This document shows, piece by piece, positions 37,351 through 46,223 of a stretch of DNA of 64,000 bases. The notes below the pieces were generated by a model that had not been told where the DNA came from, did not search any database, and worked only from the letters and a program-made list of their open reading frames with translations. How positions within the stretch are numbered: the stretch's first letter is position 1; each line of letters starts with the position of its first letter. The DNA comes from Paracoccus contaminans (GTDB taxonomy: Bacteria; Pseudomonadota; Alphaproteobacteria; Rhodobacterales; Rhodobacteraceae). The DNA lies in NCBI RefSeq assembly GCF_002105555.1, contig NZ_CP020612.1, forward strand, positions 1,232,001-1,296,000, in the 5' to 3' direction. A program made the position numbers and the translations under genes.

Positions 37351-38373
37351 ATGGGTTACAAGGTCGTCGTCGCGGGCGCCACGGGGAACGTGGGCCGCGA
37401 AATGCTGAACATCCTGGCCGAGCGCCAGTTTCCCGCCGACGAGGTGGTGGCGCTGGCCTCGCGCCGCAGCCTCGGGACCGAGGTCAGCTATGGCGACAAG
37501 ACGCTGAGGACCCGCGACATCGAGGGGTTCGACTTCACCGGATACGACATCGCGCTGTTCGCCATCGGGTCCGAGCCGACCAAGAAATACGCCCCCCTTG
37601 CCGCGTCGCAGGGCTGCGTGGTGATCGACAACTCGTCCCTCTATCGCTATGACCCGCAGATCCCGCTGATCGTCCCCGAGGTGAACCCGGACGCGGTCGA
37701 GGGCTATGCGAAAAAGAACATCATCGCCAACCCGAACTGTTCCACCGCGCAGATGGTGGTGGCGCTCAAGCCCCTGCACGACCGGGCCAGGATCAAGCGC
37801 GTCGTGGTCAGCACCTACCAGTCCGTTTCGGGCGCCGGCAAGGAAGGCATGGACGAGCTGTGGGACCAGACCAAGGCCGTCTACAACCCCACCTCGGACG
37901 TTCCGCCGAAGAAGTTCCAGAAGCAGATCGCCTTCAACGTCATCCCCCAGATCGACGTGTTCCTGGATTCGGGCGAAACCAAGGAAGAATGGAAGATGGT
38001 CGCCGAGACCAAGAAGATCATGGACCCCGCGATCAAGGTCACCGCGACCTGCGTGCGCGTTCCGGTCTTTGTCGGCCATTCCGAGGCGGTCAATGTCGAG
38101 TTCGAGGATTTCCTTGACGAGGACGAGGCTCGCGACATCCTGCGCGAGGCGCCGGGCGTCATGGTGATCGACAAGCGCGAGCCTGGCGGTTACGTCACGC
38201 CCATCGAATGCGTGGGCGATTATGCTACATTCGTCTCGCGCATCCGGCAGGATTCCACCGTCGAGAACGGCCTCAACCTGTGGGTGGTCAGCGACAACCT
38301 GCGCAAGGGCGCGGCGCTGAATGCGGTGCAGATCGCCGAACTGCTGGGCAGCCGCTGCCTGAAGAAAGGCTGA
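37351..38373 (+). CDS. asd: Aspartate-semialdehyde dehydrogenase
   Basis: A 340-residue NADPH-dependent enzyme converting aspartyl phosphate to aspartate semialdehyde, the branch point for lysine, threonine, methionine and diaminopimelate. The N-terminal nucleotide site is VAGATGNVGREML, the active-site cysteine is in IANPNCSTAQMVVAL, and the catalytic His region is near GKEGMDELWDQ. It is monocistronic with its own terminator. The fold and length match proteobacterial enzymes. Confidence 0.98.
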   Translation: MGYKVVVAGATGNVGREMLNILAERQFPADEVVALASRRSLGTEVSYGDKTLRTRDIEGFDFTGYDIALFAIGSEPTKKYAPLAASQGCVVIDNSSLYRYDPQIPLIVPEVNPDAVEGYAKKNIIANPNCSTAQMVVALKPLHDRARIKRVVVSTYQSVSGAGKEGMDELWDQTKAVYNPTSDVPPKKFQKQIAFNVIPQIDVFLDSGETKEEWKMVAETKKIMDPAIKVTATCVRVPVFVGHSEAVNVEFEDFLDEDEARDILREAPGVMVIDKREPGGYVTPIECVGDYATFVSRIRQDSTVENGLNLWVVSDNLRKGAALNAVQIAELLGSRCLKKG

Positions 38374-38395
38374 GCCGGCCTGCCTCAGCCGCGGC

Positions 38396-38421
38396 AAGGG
38401 CGCCCGCGAGGCGCCCTTTTT
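38396..38421 (+). terminator. Intrinsic terminator
   Basis: AAGGGCGCC (38396-38404) pairs with GGCGCCCTT (38410-38418), followed by TTTT. It ends asd transcription. Confidence 0.9.
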
Positions 38422-38604
38422 CCATGCCTTGCGGCAGGATGGGGCACCACAACGGAATGTGACCGAACGGACCGTGCCCCAGCGGGTTCTGCCTGCGATG
38501 CGTGCGGCATCAGGGCGCCAGCCGAAAGGTGATCGCCCGTGATCGCCAATCGCCGCTATGTTCGAACCGCCCGATCCGGGCCTTGCAAGGATGGAAAGCA
38601 GATC

Positions 38605-39549
38605 ATGGCTTATATCGGCCGCATCGAAACCGGAACGTCGAAGACGGGGGCGATCTCGCCCGTCGGGGACTTCGACACCTACAACACGACCTTCATCGCC
38701 GGGCTGACCTATTCGGCCTCGGCCAAGGGCGCCTCGTCAAGCAGCGGCTCGCTGGTCGATCCCAACATCGCGCTCTATGACGCCCGCGGCACCCGCCTGC
38801 TGTTCAATGACGACGTGACGCCTGGGTCCAACCGCGACGGCCAGATCACCTTCACGATCGGCTCGGGCGGCACGGCCGTCTATACGCTGGGCGTGGGGGA
38901 ACAGGGCAACAACGCCACCGGCAGCTATACCCTGACGGTTTCGGCGGGCTATGCCTCGAACAACGCCGACAGCGTGACCGGGACCAATGCCAATGACGCG
39001 ATCCACGGCATGGCCGGGAACGACATCCTTTACGGGATGGGCGGCAACGACAACCTGATCGGCGGCACCGGCAACGACACGCTGCTGGGGGGCGATCTGG
39101 GCGACGTGCTGCAGGGCCAGGCCGGCAACGACATGCTGCGCGGGCAGTCGGGCAATGATATCCTTTACGGCGCGCTGGGGGCCGACACGCTGGCCGGCGG
39201 GGCCGGGGCGGATACCTTCCGGTTCCTGTCGAACTCGGATTCCAATTCGCGCTTCGGCGTTGACGTGATCACCGGCGGCGATGGGGCCGTGGCATTCGAG
39301 GGCGTCGGCGTGCGCGGCGGGGACGTGATCGACCTGCACGGGATCGACGCGAACCTGACCATCGCCGGCAACCAGGATTTCGTGTTCAGCGCCTCGCGGG
39401 CCGCAGGCACCTGCTCGCTGTCCGAGGTGAATGGAGAGACGGTGCTGAACGCCCATCTGAACAATGATGGCGTCGCCGACCTGACCATCCGCATCGCGGA
39501 TGGCGCCATCTCGGCCTATGACTACACCAGCGACGAGTTCATCCTGTAA
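38605..39549 (+). CDS. Secreted RTX calcium-binding protein with PPC-like domain
   Basis: A 314-residue hemolysin-type protein. The first ~105 residues form a beta-sandwich like the bacterial pre-peptidase C-terminal domain (GDFDTYNTTFIAGLTYSAS, YTLTVS). About residues 125-205 contain RTX nonapeptide repeats of the GGxGND type, for example MAGNDILYGMGGNDNLIGG and GALGADTLAGGAGADTF, which bind calcium. The C-terminal 90 residues lack repeats and would carry the type I secretion signal. There is no N-terminal signal peptide, and no ABC exporter gene is in the window. Its function outside the cell is unknown. Confidence 0.9.
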   Translation: MAYIGRIETGTSKTGAISPVGDFDTYNTTFIAGLTYSASAKGASSSSGSLVDPNIALYDARGTRLLFNDDVTPGSNRDGQITFTIGSGGTAVYTLGVGEQGNNATGSYTLTVSAGYASNNADSVTGTNANDAIHGMAGNDILYGMGGNDNLIGGTGNDTLLGGDLGDVLQGQAGNDMLRGQSGNDILYGALGADTLAGGAGADTFRFLSNSDSNSRFGVDVITGGDGAVAFEGVGVRGGDVIDLHGIDANLTIAGNQDFVFSASRAAGTCSLSEVNGETVLNAHLNNDGVADLTIRIADGAISAYDYTSDEFIL

Positions 39550-39566
39550 GCTTCCGGTCTGGCAGC

Positions 39567-39596
39567 ACAGGGCCGCCCGCATGGGCGGCCCTGTTT
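39567..39596 (+). terminator. Strong intrinsic terminator
   Basis: A perfect 12-base stem, ACAGGGCCGCCC (39567-39578) with GGGCGGCCCTGT (39583-39594), around a GCAT loop and followed by TTT. It serves the RTX gene and abuts the RND transporter's end on the other strand. Confidence 0.92.
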
Positions 39597-39599
39597 CAT

Positions 39600-42500
39600 T
39601 CATGGCCGGGCGGCGGGTTCGGCCAGGGCCTTGCCCCCCGTCATGCGGCGCACCGCGACATAGAATCCCGGCACCATGAAGATGCCCAGGAACGTGGCCG
39701 CGATCATCCCGCCCATCACCCCGATCCCGATCGAGTTCTGCGCCGCCGCGCCAGCGCCGCGCGCCAGCGCCAGCGGCATCACCCCCAGGATGAAGGCCAG
39801 CGAAGTCATCAGGATCGGCCGCAGCCGCAGCCGCGCCGCCTCGACCGCCGCATCAAGGATACCGCGCCCCTGCATTTCCAGATCGCGCGCGAATTCGACG
39901 ATGAGAATGGCGTTCTTGGCGGCAAGCCCGATGGTCGTCAGGATGCCCACCTTGAAATACACGTCGTTCGACTGGCCCATCAGCAGCGCGGCCGCAACCG
40001 CCCCCAGCACCCCGACCGGCACCGCCAGCATGACCGAAAACGGCACCGACCAGCTTTCGTAAAGCGCCGCCAGCGACAGGAACACGACCAGCGCCGACAG
40101 CGCATACAGATAGGGCGCCTGGTTGCCCGACTGGCGTTCCTGATAGGAAAGCCCGGTCCAGGCAACGCCGTATCCCCCCGGCAGGCCGGCGACCAGTTCC
40201 TCCATCGCATCCATGGCCTGGCCCGAGGTCGCGCCCGCGCCTTCGCTGCCCGACATGGAGATCGCATCCGATCCCTCGAACCGGGCCAGCCGCGGCGCGA
40301 CCGGCACCCAGCGGGTAGACAGGAAGGCGCTGAAGGGCACCATCTCGCCCGCGCTGTTGCGCGCATACCATGCCTCGACATCCTCGGGCTGCATCCTGAA
40401 GGCGGCGGCCCCCTGCACGATGACGGGCCGCAGCGTCGCGCCCATGGCGAAATCATTGACCTCGCGCCCCGCAAAGATGGTGGACAGCATCCCGTTCACA
40501 TCGCTGAGGCTGAGCCCCAGCGCCCCCACCCGCTGCGGGTCGATGTCCAGCCTGAGCGCCGCCTGATCCTCATCCCCCTGGCTTTGCACATTGCTGAGCC
40601 GGGGATCGGCATTGGCCTTTTCCTCAAGCGTCCGGGCCGTCTTGCGCAGGGCCTCGATCCCCTGGGCGGACTGGTCGATCAGATACATCTGGAACCCGGC
40701 CGCGTTGCCCAGCCCCTGGATCGGCGGCGGCTGCATGAAGGTCACGCGCCCCGCCCGGTGCCTGCCGAACCGGGCATTGGCGCGCTGGACAAGCGAGGCG
40801 GCCGACATCGCGGAATCGGTGCGTTCATCAAAGGGCTTGAGGCGGACAAACAGCATCGCCCGCCCCTGTCCCGACCCCGCAAAGCCGAAACCCAAGGCGG
40901 CAAAGGTGGACTGGACGGCCGGTTCATCTGTCAGCAGGTAATCCTCGATCTCCTTCACCACGGCCAAGGTCTGCTGGGCGGTGGACCCTTCGGACAGGTT
41001 CACCTGCGCCATCATCACGCTCTGGTCCTCGGTGGGCAGGAAGGTCGAGTTCATCCGCGTGAACATCTGCCAGGTGCCGGCCGCGATCAGCACCAGCAGG
41101 CCCAGCACGACAAAGGGCCGGCGGACAACCCGCGCCACGATCCCCGCATAGGCATCCGTCAGCCTGTCAAAGCCGCGGTTGAACCAGCGCGCCGGGGCGA
41201 AGCGGGCCGGGCCGTGATGGGGCCGCAGCAGCGCGGCGGTCTGCGCCGGGGTCAGGATCAGCGCCGCGGCCAGCGACAGCCCCATCGCCGTGATGATGGT
41301 GACCGAGAACTGGCGATAGACCACCCCGGTCGAGCCGGCCATGAAGGCCATCGGCAGGAACACCGCCGACAGCACCACGGCGATGCCGACCAGCGCGCCG
41401 GTGATCTGGCGCATGCCCGTTTCCGTCGCGCGGACCGGGTCGAGCCTGTCCTCGCGCATGATGCGCTCGACATTCTCGACGACCACGATGGCGTCATCGA
41501 CCAGCAGCCCGATGGCCAGGACCATGGCGAACATGGTCAGCGTGTTGATCGAATAGCCCAAGGCATACAGCACCCCGAAGGTGCCCAGCAGAACCACCGG
41601 CACCACCACGACCGGGATCACCGTCGCCCGCCAGTTCTGCAGGAAGATCAGGATCACCGCGATGACCAGGGCGACCGCCTCGAACAGCGTGTGATAGACC
41701 TTGTTGATGGATTCCTGAACAAAGGGCGAGGTGTCATAGGCCGTCTGCAGCTCGACCCCTTGGGGCAGGGCCGATTGCAGCCGGGCCAGGACCGTGCGCA
41801 CCGCCGCGGCGGTGTCCACCGCATTGGCCCCGGTTTCCAGGTTGATCCCGAAGCCTGCGGCATTGCTGCCCGAAAAGCGGCTGTTCGAGCCGTAGGTCTT
41901 CTGCCCGATCTCGATATCGGCCACATCGCCCAGCCAGACCGAGGCGCCGTCATCCCCGGTCTTGAGCAGGATCTTGCGGAAATCCTCGACGCTGGTCAGC
42001 TGGCTCTGCGCGGTGATGGTGGCGGTGAACTGCTGCCCCTGCGTGACCGGCTGACTGCCCAGCGAGCCGACCGACACGGTCGCGTTCTGCGCCGCCACCG
42101 CGGCCGTGATGTCGGCCGGGGTCAGCTGGAACTGCGCCAGGCGCAGCGGATCGAGCCAGATTCGCATGGCATAGCCCGAGCCGAAGATGTTGATCCCGCC
42201 GACGCCCGAGACGCGCTCGACCGGGCCTTCGACCACCTCTTCAAGCAGGTTGCCCAGCTCGACGGTGGAATAGCGCCCGTCGGCAGAGACAAGCGCCCCG
42301 ACCATCAGGATGGACGAGGTCGATCGCGTCACCGACACCCCGTCGTTCTGCACGGTCGTGGGCAGCTGCGATTCGACGCTGCGCACGCGCGACTGCACGT
42401 CGTTCAGGGCGTTCGTCGGCTCGACCGTGTCGTCGAAGGTCAGCGTCAGCGAGGCGCGCCCCTGCGACGAGGTGGATTCGAAATAGAGCAGCCCGTCCAG

Positions 42501-42713
42501 CCCGGTCAGCGCGTCCTCGATCTGGCCGGTCACGGCGTTCTGCACCGCCTCGGCCGTCGCGCCCGAATAGCTGGCGCTGATGCGGATCGTGGTGGGCGCG
42601 ATGTCGGGATATTGCGAGACGGGCAGTTGCAGCACGCCCCAGACGCCCGCCAGCATCGTGACGATGGCCAGCACCCAGGCAAAGACCGGACGATGAATGA
42701 AGAACTGCGCCAT
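39600..42713 (-). CDS. RND efflux pump inner-membrane transporter (AcrB/MexB type)
   Basis: A 1037-residue RND transporter of the HAE1 multidrug type. It has the characteristic 2x6 membrane helices with two large periplasmic loops; the proton-relay aspartates are in AIGLLVDDAIVVVENVERIM (helix 4). The N-terminal FFIHRPVFAWVLAIV and repeated SFNP-type porter-domain sequences agree. It would export drugs or lipophilic compounds with a membrane-fusion adaptor (next gene) and an outer-membrane factor not found here. Its start overlaps the adaptor's stop in TGATG. Confidence 0.97.
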   Translation of the reverse strand: MAQFFIHRPVFAWVLAIVTMLAGVWGVLQLPVSQYPDIAPTTIRISASYSGATAEAVQNAVTGQIEDALTGLDGLLYFESTSSQGRASLTLTFDDTVEPTNALNDVQSRVRSVESQLPTTVQNDGVSVTRSTSSILMVGALVSADGRYSTVELGNLLEEVVEGPVERVSGVGGINIFGSGYAMRIWLDPLRLAQFQLTPADITAAVAAQNATVSVGSLGSQPVTQGQQFTATITAQSQLTSVEDFRKILLKTGDDGASVWLGDVADIEIGQKTYGSNSRFSGSNAAGFGINLETGANAVDTAAAVRTVLARLQSALPQGVELQTAYDTSPFVQESINKVYHTLFEAVALVIAVILIFLQNWRATVIPVVVVPVVLLGTFGVLYALGYSINTLTMFAMVLAIGLLVDDAIVVVENVERIMREDRLDPVRATETGMRQITGALVGIAVVLSAVFLPMAFMAGSTGVVYRQFSVTIITAMGLSLAAALILTPAQTAALLRPHHGPARFAPARWFNRGFDRLTDAYAGIVARVVRRPFVVLGLLVLIAAGTWQMFTRMNSTFLPTEDQSVMMAQVNLSEGSTAQQTLAVVKEIEDYLLTDEPAVQSTFAALGFGFAGSGQGRAMLFVRLKPFDERTDSAMSAASLVQRANARFGRHRAGRVTFMQPPPIQGLGNAAGFQMYLIDQSAQGIEALRKTARTLEEKANADPRLSNVQSQGDEDQAALRLDIDPQRVGALGLSLSDVNGMLSTIFAGREVNDFAMGATLRPVIVQGAAAFRMQPEDVEAWYARNSAGEMVPFSAFLSTRWVPVAPRLARFEGSDAISMSGSEGAGATSGQAMDAMEELVAGLPGGYGVAWTGLSYQERQSGNQAPYLYALSALVVFLSLAALYESWSVPFSVMLAVPVGVLGAVAAALLMGQSNDVYFKVGILTTIGLAAKNAILIVEFARDLEMQGRGILDAAVEAARLRLRPILMTSLAFILGVMPLALARGAGAAAQNSIGIGVMGGMIAATFLGIFMVPGFYVAVRRMTGGKALAEPAARP

Positions 42714-44244
42714 CAGTTGCGGGGGCGCGCAGCGGGGACGGGTGCCGGGCTGGCGGCGGCGCCAGTGGCCGGGGCAACGGTGCCGCCTGCGCCGGTGCTT
42801 GCGGCCCCAGAGGCCGGGGCGGCAGCAGGCGCGGTGACGCTGCTTTCAGGGGCGGGGCTTGCCGCGGCAGGGCCGGGGGCGGCATCCCCCGCGCCCGCAA
42901 CCCCCCCCGCAGTCGCGGCGTTCGAGGCCGCGATGTCCGGGGCGGGGGCGTTTGCGGCCGACGCGTCCGGGGCCGAGGTGCCGTTGGCCCTGGCCTCGGG
43001 GGCAGGCTGATCGCCCGCCGCGCTGCCGGCGGCGGTTGCGTCTGCTGCGGCGGCATCGCCGGCATTCCGCACCACGCCGTCCGCGTCGATCACCACCGGG
43101 ACGGTGGTGACGGCAGCGCCCGCGGTCAGGTTGGTCAGGCCGTCCAGGATCAGGGACTCGCCCGCGCTGACGCCCTGGGTCACGACCCAGGCATTATGCG
43201 CGGTGCCCGATTCGGTCAGCGTCACCTGTTCGGCCTTGCCGTTGCGGGCGACAAAGGCCGTCAGCTCGCCACTGGCCGAGCGGCGGGTGGCGCGCTGAGG
43301 CACCAGCACGCCTTCCAGCGTGCCGACGGTCAGCTGGACGCGCAGGAACTGACCCGGCAGGATCAACCGGTCGGGGTTCGGGAACTGCAGCCGCAACGGC
43401 ACCGTCCCGGTGGTCGAGGACACCGTCCGGCCCGGCGCCACCAGCGCGCCCGGCTGGTCATAGACCTGCCCGGTTTCCAGGATCACCTGCGGCTGAAGAC
43501 CCGTCTGCGGCGCCAGGGTGCCGGCATTGCGCATCTGGATGTTGCGCAGAAAGCGCGCCCGCGATTCGGACACGTCCACATAGATCGGGTCCAGCTGGGT
43601 GACGGTCGTCAGCGCATCGCTCTGGCTTGCGGTCACCAGATCGCCCACCGACACCTGCGCGATGTCGGCCACCCCGTCGATGGGGCTGCGGATGTCCGAG
43701 CGGTCCACGGCAAGCTGCGCCAGGTCGCGGTCGGCCTCGGCCTGGGACAGGCTGGCGCGGGCATTGGCCAGCGCGACCTGCGCCGTTTCCAGTTCGGCCT
43801 TGCTGACGCCGGTGCCCTGCAGGCGGTCATAGCGGTTCACGGTCGCCTGCGCGCCCTGCAGCGCGGCCCGCGCGCTGGTCACGACTGCCTCTGCCGCCGC
43901 AAGCGTTGCGGTGCGCTGCGCATCGTCCAGGCGGAACAGCACCTGCCCGGCCTTGACCGGCTCGCCGGGATTATAGGCGATCTCGGACACCTCGCCGCCC
44001 ACCTGCGGGCGGATGGCCGTTTCGTGATAGGCGACGGCCCGCCCGGGCAGCGTCGTCGTGACCGGCACGCTTTCCCGCATCAGCGTCACGACCCCGACCT
44101 CGCGCGGACCCTGCTGCGCGCCGGCCGCCCCCCGCCGCCCCGCGGGCCGGACTGCGCCAGCACCGCCGCCGGCAGGGTCAGGAACAGCGGAACAAGCAGC
44201 AGGCCCGCAAGGCGCAGTCGCAAAGGGCAAGGATGCTGCATCAT
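42713..44244 (-). pseudogene. RND efflux membrane-fusion adaptor, frameshifted
   Basis: The adaptor begins at 44244 with a signal peptide (MMQHPCPLRLRLAGLL, cleavage after VLAQ) but this frame stops near 44086 after SGPRGGGGRPA. The family sequence resumes in another frame with AAGAQQGPREVGVVTLM, then RPQVGGEVSEIAYNPGEPVKAG (barrel-sandwich), the coiled-coil hairpin and the beta-barrel, ending in a roughly 100-residue Ala/Pro-rich tail. The shift lies at a G6 run on the coding strand (plus positions 44128-44133). A functional pump would need the frame restored, so sequencing error, phase variation or real loss are the alternatives. It overlaps the transporter start by one base. Confidence 0.88.
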
Positions 44245-44298
44245 GGCCCCGGTATCGCAGCCGCTGCCGGACGCCACAACCCGCCTCATCCCGCGCCG

Positions 44299-45240
44299 CT
44301 ACACGTTCGCGCCAGCGGCGGCCCGCCGGCCCAGCAGCGCCGCCCCGCGCACGCCGCTGGCATCCCCGAACCGCGCCAGCCGCAGCGTCGGCAGCGGCGT
44401 GCCCGCCATCAGCCGCGCCGGCAGCGCTGCGGCCAGACGCTCGGCCACGCCAGGCATCTGCGACAACCCGCCGCCCAGCACCACCACATCCGGGTCGATC
44501 GTCATCTGCAGCACCTCGAGCGCCTCGGCCGCGAGATCCGCCCAGACCGCCAGCGCCTGTTCGGCCGCAGCCTCGCCCTGCGCCGCGCGGGCGGCAAGGC
44601 GGGGGGCCGGTTCCGGTCCCAGCCCCAGATGTTCGGCGATGCGCGCCACGCCCGGACCGGCGACATAGGCCTCGATGCAGCCCGCCCGCCCGCATCCGCA
44701 GCCCCACAGCCCCAGCCCGTGCCGGGCCAGCGCCCGCGCCGGCATGCCGCTGTGCCCGATCTCGATCGGCAGCCCGCCAAAGCGCGGCGCAGGCGCGCCA
44801 TCGACGCAGAACCCTGCCGCGACCCCGGTGCCCAGGATCAGGCCGACCGCCGCAGCCGCGCCCTCGGCCGCGCCGCCATTCGCCTCGGAATAGGCCAGAG
44901 CCATGGAATCGTTCATCACCGGCAGGGGGCGGCCGACCGCCTGGGTCAGCCGCGCGGCCATGGGCTGGCCGCTGATGGGCAGATTGGCGGTTCGGGCAAT
45001 CCCGGTGCCGGGCTCGACCATCCCGGTCATGGCGATGCCGACCGGCAGGTCGGCCCCGGCCGCCGCGCGCAGCCAGCCCACCTGATCCGCCACGGCGGCA
45101 AAAAACGCATCCGCGCTGCCCCGCGGCGTCGGCACCCGCCGGCTGTCCAACGGCTGCATGGCCCCGTCGAACAGCCGCGCCTCGATCTTGGTGCCGCCGA
45201 TATCCAGTCCGCCGCAGATCATCCCAGCCCTCTTTGTCAT
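44299..45240 (-). CDS. ROK family sugar kinase
   Basis: A 313-residue ROK protein, most like N-acetylglucosamine or fructose kinases. GLDIGGTKIEARLFD is the ATP-binding phosphate motif, GMVEPGTG a further family segment, and the signature WGCGCGRAGCIEAYVAGPGV contains the zinc-binding CGCG-x-x-GC site. ATP transfers its phosphate to a hexose; the exact sugar cannot be read. Starts at 45240 or 45222 are both reasonable. It is divergent from cutC with a 56-base spacer, and downstream of it lies the frameshifted adaptor gene. Confidence 0.88.
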   Translation of the reverse strand: MTKRAGMICGGLDIGGTKIEARLFDGAMQPLDSRRVPTPRGSADAFFAAVADQVGWLRAAAGADLPVGIAMTGMVEPGTGIARTANLPISGQPMAARLTQAVGRPLPVMNDSMALAYSEANGGAAEGAAAAVGLILGTGVAAGFCVDGAPAPRFGGLPIEIGHSGMPARALARHGLGLWGCGCGRAGCIEAYVAGPGVARIAEHLGLGPEPAPRLAARAAQGEAAAEQALAVWADLAAEALEVLQMTIDPDVVVLGGGLSQMPGVAERLAAALPARLMAGTPLPTLRLARFGDASGVRGAALLGRRAAAGANV

Positions 45241-45296
45241 CGCGTATTGTTCCTAGCGCGGCAGGATGCCCTTGCCAAACGCCCACAGGACGGGGG

Positions 45297-46016
45297 ATGA
45301 CCTTGCCCATGGGCGTGGCGCTGGAAATCGTCGTGGACGACGCCGAGGGGCTGGCGGCGGCCGCCTCGGCCGGGGTGGACCGGATCGAACTGTGCAGCGC
45401 GCTGGCGCTGGGGGCGCTGACGCCTTCGGCCGGGCTGATGGCGCGGGCTGCGCGCTGCGGGGTTGCGGTGATCGCGATGATCCGGCCGCGGCCAGGCGAT
45501 TTCCGGTATTCGCCGGGCGAGCTGGCGGTGATGGTCGATGACATCGCGGCGGCAAGGGCCGCGGGTCTGGCCGGGGTGGCGATTGGCGTGACGGGGGACG
45601 ACGGGCGGCTGGACGCGCCGGCAATGGCGCGCCTTGCCGAGGCGGCCCGCGGGATGGAAATCGTCATCCACCGCGCCTTTGACGTGACGCCCGATCCGGC
45701 CGAGGCGCTGGAGCTTGCCCTGTCGATAGGCATTACCCGGATCATGACGGCCGGGCATGCGCCCGATGCGCTGGCCGGGGCGGCGGGTCTGCGCGCGCTT
45801 GCCCGCGCCGCGCGGGGCCGGTGCGAGATCATGGCCGGCGGCGGGGTCACGGCGGCCAATGCCCCGGCGCTGATCGCGGCGGGGGTGGATGCATTGCATG
45901 CCTCGTGCAGCGTCATGCGCCCGGCGGGCGGGCCGCTGGGCGCGCTGAGGATCGCGCCCGAACGGATGGCGACCGATCCGGAGGCGATCCGGGCCTTGCA
46001 GGCTGCGATGCGGTGA
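45297..46016 (+). CDS. cutC: CutC family protein
   Basis: A 239-residue TIM-barrel protein of the CutC family. Motifs include EIVVDDAEGLAAAASAGVDRIELCSALALGALTPS, VIAMIRPRPGDFRYS, and the C-terminal GGGVTAANAPALIAAGVDALHASC. Its original link to copper homeostasis in E. coli is disputed, and its enzyme activity is not known. It is transcribed divergently from the ROK kinase. The ATG at 45297 has AGGA about 8 bases upstream; 45309 is an alternative. Confidence 0.92.
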   Translation: MTLPMGVALEIVVDDAEGLAAAASAGVDRIELCSALALGALTPSAGLMARAARCGVAVIAMIRPRPGDFRYSPGELAVMVDDIAAARAAGLAGVAIGVTGDDGRLDAPAMARLAEAARGMEIVIHRAFDVTPDPAEALELALSIGITRIMTAGHAPDALAGAAGLRALARAARGRCEIMAGGGVTAANAPALIAAGVDALHASCSVMRPAGGPLGALRIAPERMATDPEAIRALQAAMR

Positions 46017-46023
46017 AGGCGAG

Positions 46024-46077
46024 CCGGGGGGCTGTCTGCCCCCCGGACCCCCCGAGGATATTTGCGGACCGAAGATG
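46024..46077 (+). repeat. Dispersed hairpin repeat, copy 4
   Basis: Just downstream of cutC. Stem CCGGGGGGC (46024-46032) pairs with GCCCCCCGG (46038-46046) around a TGTCT loop; the core then reads ACCCCCCGAGG followed by ATATTTGCGGACCGAAGATG. This is the longest and most complete copy and the best model for the family. Confidence 0.85.
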
Positions 46078-46177
46078 GGCGCGGGGCCAAGAAGCGGCGG
46101 CGCCCCGTGACGAGAAGCCACAGCGCCGAGAGGCCCGCCCGGCGCCAAAAGCGCCCTGCAGGCAGGGCCGGACGAGA

Positions 46178-46205
46178 AAGGCCCCGCCGTTTCGGGCGGG
46201 GCCTT
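46178..46205 (-). terminator. Intrinsic terminator of pnp
   Basis: AAGGCCCCGCC (46178-46188) pairs with GGCGGGGCCTT (46195-46205). On the minus strand it is followed by TTTCTC and lies 19 bases beyond the pnp stop. Confidence 0.88.
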
Positions 46206-46223
46206 GGGGCAGGCAGGCGCGGC

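Noticed and set aside
38965..39225. Repeats in the RTX gene as a CRISPR or satellite array
   Set aside because: The periodicity is 27 bases and codes for GGxGND nonapeptides in frame, so it is protein repeat, not a DNA array.
40584..43010. Long plus-strand frame antisense to the RND transporter
   Set aside because: Arg/Gln/His-rich shadow translation with no recognisable domain; same GC artefact.
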